DNA of 64,000 bases from Chloroflexota bacterium (GTDB taxonomy: Bacteria; Chloroflexota; Anaerolineae; SpSt-313): contig JAKPJZ010000119.1 in assembly GCA_029553955.1 (NCBI GenBank), forward strand, positions 1 through 64,000, written 5' to 3'. Within the stretch, counting starts at the first letter, position 1, and every line of letters starts with the position of its first letter. A program made the translations under genes and the position numbers. The notes beneath the pieces are model-generated. The model saw nothing but the letters and a program-made list of their open reading frames with translations, made no database searches and was not told where the DNA came from. Below are positions 60,564 to 64,000 of this stretch, piece by piece.

Positions 60564-63390
60564 GCTGCGCATCGAAGGGTTCGGCCGTCTGGCGAACCTG
60601 TCCCTTCGCTTCGCCCCGGGCCTGAACCTCGTCTATGGACCCAATGAAGCGGGCAAATCGACCCTGCTGGAGGCCCTGCTGGCCACGCTCTACGGCTTTG
60701 TCGATGAGGGCGCAGCCGCAGCCTACAGGCCGAGCAGCGGGGCGGGGGTGTACGCGGCGTCGTTGACCTATGCGCTCGACGCCGGCGCAGCCTACCGGGT
60801 GACGCGGCGCTTCCTGCCCCGGGCCGAGGCGTCGCTGCACTCGTACCCTGCCGGCGAAGACTGCTCGGCCCTGCTCACGGGCCGGCGCTCCCTGGCCGAG
60901 GCGCATTGGGGGCTCGGGCGCGAGGGCTTTGAGGGCCTCTGTGTCGCGCGCCAGGGAGGGCCGCTGGCGCTGCAGGCCTCGGCGGCGCTGGCCGGCGCGC
61001 TGCGACAGCGACTGGCCACGGCCGCACCCGACGCAGCCGTATCGCGGGCGACAGGGCTCTTGGAGACGGCGCTGAAGGAGCGCGTGGGCGCGCCCCACAG
61101 CCGCTCCCGACCCCTGTCGCAGGCGTTGGCCAGGCTGGCACGCCTGGAGGACGAGCGGCAGCGCGCACTGCAATTGCGCCGCGACCTCGTGCCGCGCCTG
61201 ACGGCCGTGCGTGTTGCGGCCGAGCGGCTCGAGGCGCTGGATGGGCGGCGGGCCGCGCTGCTCACGCGCCAGGCCGAGGCGGCCGCGCGCGCCGCACAGG
61301 TGTCTCCACCGGAGGGCGCCGCGGTGAGCGCTGAGGTGCAGCGCTGCGAGGCGGAGGTGGCGCGCTGGCAGGCCTGGGCGGGCTTCCCGGTGGTCCTGCG
61401 CGACACGCTGCTGCGGCTCAGCGCGCAGCACACGCGCTTGCAGGAAGACTGCGCGCTGGCCGAGCGCCGTGGCCGGCGCGCCCAGGAGGCCCTGGCCCAG
61501 CTAGAGGCGCAGGAGGCCACCCTGCAAGAGCGCCTCGCACCACCGCCGGCGACGGGGCTGGCCCCGGCTGCCGAGTTTGCCCGCATCCAGGCACTGGCCA
61601 GCGAGTGGCGCATGGCCAGCGAGCTCGAGTGGTCGGCCAACGAGCGTTACCGCACAGCCCAGCCGGCGCTGGAGGCGCTGCTCCAGCGCCTCGCCGAGGA
61701 AGGCAAGGAGGTGGAGCCGCTGTTGCCGGCCGGCCCCGCCGGGCTGACGCTGGTGCAGGAGCGGCTGAAGAAGGCCCGCGAACGCCTGGCGCAGGCCAAG
61801 GGCGCGCTGGCGCAGGCCACCGCGGCCTGGGCGCGCCTGGGCATGGAGGAGGCCGAGTTCCAGCGGCTGGAGCACGCCGTGCGCGGTTTCCGCAGCAACG
61901 ACCGGCCCGAGCCCCGGCCCGAACCCCGCCAGGGCCGCCGTTGGCTCTCGGCGCTCTTGGGCCGCGGCGAGCCCGAAGAGCAGGCGCCGCCGGGGCTGGC
62001 GTCGTATGGCGAGGTCCAGCCAGTCTACGCCGAGATGGCGCGCTGCCGCGACGAGGCCGAGGCGGCGCAACGCGCGCTGAGCGATATCGAGGCGGCGACC
62101 CTCTGGCAGTTGGGCCGGCTGCTCGGCGGCACGCTCGAGGAGGCTGCCTTTGAGCAACTGCGCACCAGGCTCGAGCGCCACCTCCGCGCCCAGACCGAGC
62201 TCGAGCAGCAACGGATCACCGTCTCCGGCCTGCGCTCCGAGCTCGACCAGGCGCGCCAGCGGCGCGAGAAGGCGCAGACGGCGCTGCAGATCGAGCTGGG
62301 CCGGCTGGGCTTTACGGCGACCGAGCTACACAAGGCGCTGGCCGACTATGTGCGGCAGCACGAACAGCAAAAGCCGGCCAGCACGGAGCGTGTGGGAGGG
62401 GAACAGTCACACCGCCGCGCCGAGACGGAGCTGGAGCTGCTGCGCGCCCGCGCCGAGGCGCAGCGCATCGAGCTGGAGCGCTGGCAGGAGAAACAGGCCG
62501 CCCTGAGCGAGATCGACACCCAGCTCACGGCGCTCCTCACCCAGGCCGGCATCAGCAGCAACAGCAGCCTGGAGCGGGCGCTGGAGGCCTTTGACGAGGG
62601 CGTGGCGAACTACCGGCGCTGGGAGCAGGCCAAGACGACGCTCGACGCGGCCATGCGCTATCAACGGACCCTGTTCGAGGCCCGCCCACGCGCGCGCCGC
62701 GGTCACGGCGATGCGGCCGCGGCCGGCACCGAGGTGGCCGCCTGCGCCGCCGAGCTGGCGCACTTGGACGAGGAGCGGGCGCAGGCACAGGAGGATCACA
62801 GCCGGCTCGAGGCCGAGGTGCAGCAGGCCATGGTCGGCGTGCGCCATCTGGCCGAGATCGACGAAGAGATCGCGCTCGAACAGGGCAACGTGCGCCGGCT
62901 GGAGGAGCTCCGCAGCGCCCTCGAGCTGGCACGCGACGAGTTGGTCGGGGCCGGGCGCGACTTTCAGCAGCAGTTCACGCCACGGCTCGAGGCGCTCGTG
63001 CGGGAGGGGCTCAAACAGGTCACGGCCGACCGCTACGTGGAGGCCGTCGTCGACGAGGCCAACCTGGCGCTGACGGTACACGCGCCGGGGCTGGGTGGCC
63101 TGGTGCCGCCGGCCTGCTTGGGCGCGGCCACGCGCGACCTGGCCCACCTGCTGCTGCGCGCCGCGCTCGTGCGACTGATGGGCCACTGCGGCGAAAAGCT
63201 GCCCCTGCTGCTCGACGAGCCGCTCGCCCAATGCGACGCCGAGCACCAAGAGCGCGCGCTCGGCTTCCTGGCGCACGTGGCCGAGGAGGCGCAGGTCGTG
63301 CTCTTTACCGCCGACGAGCGGGTCAAGGCACGCTTTGAGCAAGCGTCCAAGTCGCCACGCCACCAGTTGCACCTGCTCAACGTAGCCTGA
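60550..63390 (+). CDS. SbcC/YhaN-like AAA ATPase
   Basis: 946 residues. Walker A VYGPNEAGKSTLLEALL is near 32-48, right after the RecF/SMC-type IEGFGRLANLSLRF start. Most of the middle is coiled coil rich in Ala, Glu, Arg and Leu, interrupted near 450-500. The C-terminal ATPase half holds the ABC signature region (LGAATRDLAHLLLRAALV near 857) and Walker B LPLLLDEPLAQCD near 882-894. Together with the phosphoesterase it should form an SbcCD/Mre11-Rad50-like complex. It overlaps the upstream gene by 14 bases. Its stop codon touches palindrome P8. Confidence 0.88.
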   Translation: MRVAELRIEGFGRLANLSLRFAPGLNLVYGPNEAGKSTLLEALLATLYGFVDEGAAAAYRPSSGAGVYAASLTYALDAGAAYRVTRRFLPRAEASLHSYPAGEDCSALLTGRRSLAEAHWGLGREGFEGLCVARQGGPLALQASAALAGALRQRLATAAPDAAVSRATGLLETALKERVGAPHSRSRPLSQALARLARLEDERQRALQLRRDLVPRLTAVRVAAERLEALDGRRAALLTRQAEAAARAAQVSPPEGAAVSAEVQRCEAEVARWQAWAGFPVVLRDTLLRLSAQHTRLQEDCALAERRGRRAQEALAQLEAQEATLQERLAPPPATGLAPAAEFARIQALASEWRMASELEWSANERYRTAQPALEALLQRLAEEGKEVEPLLPAGPAGLTLVQERLKKARERLAQAKGALAQATAAWARLGMEEAEFQRLEHAVRGFRSNDRPEPRPEPRQGRRWLSALLGRGEPEEQAPPGLASYGEVQPVYAEMARCRDEAEAAQRALSDIEAATLWQLGRLLGGTLEEAAFEQLRTRLERHLRAQTELEQQRITVSGLRSELDQARQRREKAQTALQIELGRLGFTATELHKALADYVRQHEQQKPASTERVGGEQSHRRAETELELLRARAEAQRIELERWQEKQAALSEIDTQLTALLTQAGISSNSSLERALEAFDEGVANYRRWEQAKTTLDAAMRYQRTLFEARPRARRGHGDAAAAGTEVAACAAELAHLDEERAQAQEDHSRLEAEVQQAMVGVRHLAEIDEEIALEQGNVRRLEELRSALELARDELVGAGRDFQQQFTPRLEALVREGLKQVTADRYVEAVVDEANLALTVHAPGLGGLVPPACLGAATRDLAHLLLRAALVRLMGHCGEKLPLLLDEPLAQCDAEHQERALGFLAHVAEEAQVVLFTADERVKARFEQASKSPRHQLHLLNVA

Positions 63391-63473
63391 CTGAAAAGGG
63401 GGGTGTGGACGGTTCTGCCCCGGCCCCGCCGCGGCGGGGCCGGGGCAGAACCGTCCACACCCCCCTTTTCAGT
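63390..63473. repeat. Long perfect palindrome P8 (84 bp)
   Basis: Arms of 42 bases meet without a loop at 63431/63432, no mismatch. The outer end reads ACTGAAAAGGGGGG, with the last base of the sbcC-like stop codon at one tip and the stop of the convergent gene inside the other. Unlike the other copies it has no flank A or B. Here a role as two-way terminator is plausible. Confidence 0.95.
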
Positions 63474-64000
63474 TGTCGATCAGCAGCGTGTAGGCCCGCC
63501 AGCGCGCCAGGTGCCAGGCGGGCCACCCCTGCTGCGCGGCCTCGGCAGCCGCCAGCGCCCGGCGCGTGCCCAGTTCCCTCTCCAGTATGCTCTGCTCGCC
63601 CCCCGAGGTACGCCCCACGGCTTCGAGCAACACCGGCACCGCATCATCCGACAGCCGGGTCAGGTAGGCCGCGTCGAGCTCGGCCCCAGCATAGTAGCGC
63701 TCGAGGTTGCGCCGGGCGACAAAGGCATCGGGGTTGATGGCGTTGAGGGTGACGAGGAAGCCCAGGGCGGCCACCAGGGCGCCGACCGCGAAGCGGTTGG
63801 GCAGCCGCCACAGGGTCACCACGAACCAGGCCAGCGCCGCCCCCAGCCAGACCATAAAGACGTAAACGGAGAGGCGGGTCTCGGTAAAGCCATAGGCCAG
63901 CTCGTAGAGCCGCAGGCGCTGAAAGGCCGAGGCCAGCATGACCAGCACCAGGCCGCCGAGCAGGCTGCTGAGGGCGCTAAAGGCGAGGCTTTGGCGGGGA
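63469..64000 (-). CDS. DUF4173/DUF4153-like membrane protein, C-terminal part
   Basis: At least 176 residues; the frame is open to the window edge, so the start lies outside. Hydrophobic segments at the beginning (SSLLGGLVLVMLASAF), then YVFMVWLGAALAWFVV and AVGALVAALGFLVTLN are membrane helices. RLYELAYGFTETRLSVYVF and NPDAFVARRNLERYYAGAELDAAYL-type residues match the conserved end of DUF4173 proteins. Function unknown. The last ~70 residues are a soluble tail. Confidence 0.75.
   Translation of the reverse strand, partial: PRQSLAFSALSSLLGGLVLVMLASAFQRLRLYELAYGFTETRLSVYVFMVWLGAALAWFVVTLWRLPNRFAVGALVAALGFLVTLNAINPDAFVARRNLERYYAGAELDAAYLTRLSDDAVPVLLEAVGRTSGGEQSILERELGTRRALAAAEAAQQGWPAWHLARWRAYTLLIDN

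Overview
The window is GC-rich bacterial chromosome with tightly packed genes and very many inverted repeats between them. The gene content fits Chloroflexota (Anaerolineae-like) best. Pointers are a MurT/GatD pair, a T-box leader on alaS, a type 3 BREX cluster, TATAAT-type promoters, Pro/Thr-rich lipoproteins and a large load of short palindromic repeats. No rRNA or tRNA was seen, so this placement is inference.

Layout. 1-2056: 67-bp tandem repeats, an SH3b membrane protein, a 76-bp perfect palindrome and a truncated REP-associated (RAYT) transposase. 2057-12631: phage-defence cluster brxF-brxC-pglXI-pglZ-brxA-like behind a TTGACA-17-TATATT promoter. It resembles BREX type 3, but the helicase brxHII is absent and a repeat element occupies its usual slot. 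13279-17100: a metallo-beta-lactamase-fold hydrolase, a HAD phosphatase, and murT/gatD for amidation of peptidoglycan precursor. 17375-21575 (minus): methyltransferase, zinc ribbon, two ferredoxins, DUF3048 lipoprotein, Crp/Fnr regulator. 21936-30432 (plus): three-GAF histidine kinase, exonuclease-DinG helicase, lipoprotein-flippase fusion. 30752-34504: transglutaminase-like protein, a hairpin repeat array of about 600 bp, a methyltransferase and oligoendopeptidase F. 34927-41809: sugar-binding lipoprotein, RmlA, alpha/beta hydrolase and three membrane proteins. 41864-44613: frameshifted GlsB protein, orphan DUF433 antitoxin, and a restriction-modification pair whose endonuclease carries an in-frame TAG. 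44726-48357 (minus): aldehyde ferredoxin oxidoreductase, iron alcohol dehydrogenase, SCP2 protein. 48582-54914: SPFH protein, alaS with T-box, homocysteine methyltransferase, large membrane protein. 55067-64000: lipoprotein, VapBC-type toxin-antitoxin, GH2 glycosidase, SbcD/SbcC-like nuclease pair, and the end of a DUF4173-like membrane protein.

The most striking signal is not a gene. Eight near-loopless perfect palindromes of 76-96 bp lie between genes. Each has a different arm sequence, but they share one design: outer GGGGTTTTGG-like end, a variable middle, and in seven of eight a centre containing CCGCGG. Seven are joined to a conserved flank carrying GCTTCGC and GCCCGG. One locus appears to hold the flanks without the palindrome, and a RAYT relic touches one copy. 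Several other inverted-repeat families are dispersed through the window. Three such palindromic sequences lie in frame inside protein genes, and one lies inside the alaS T-box leader.
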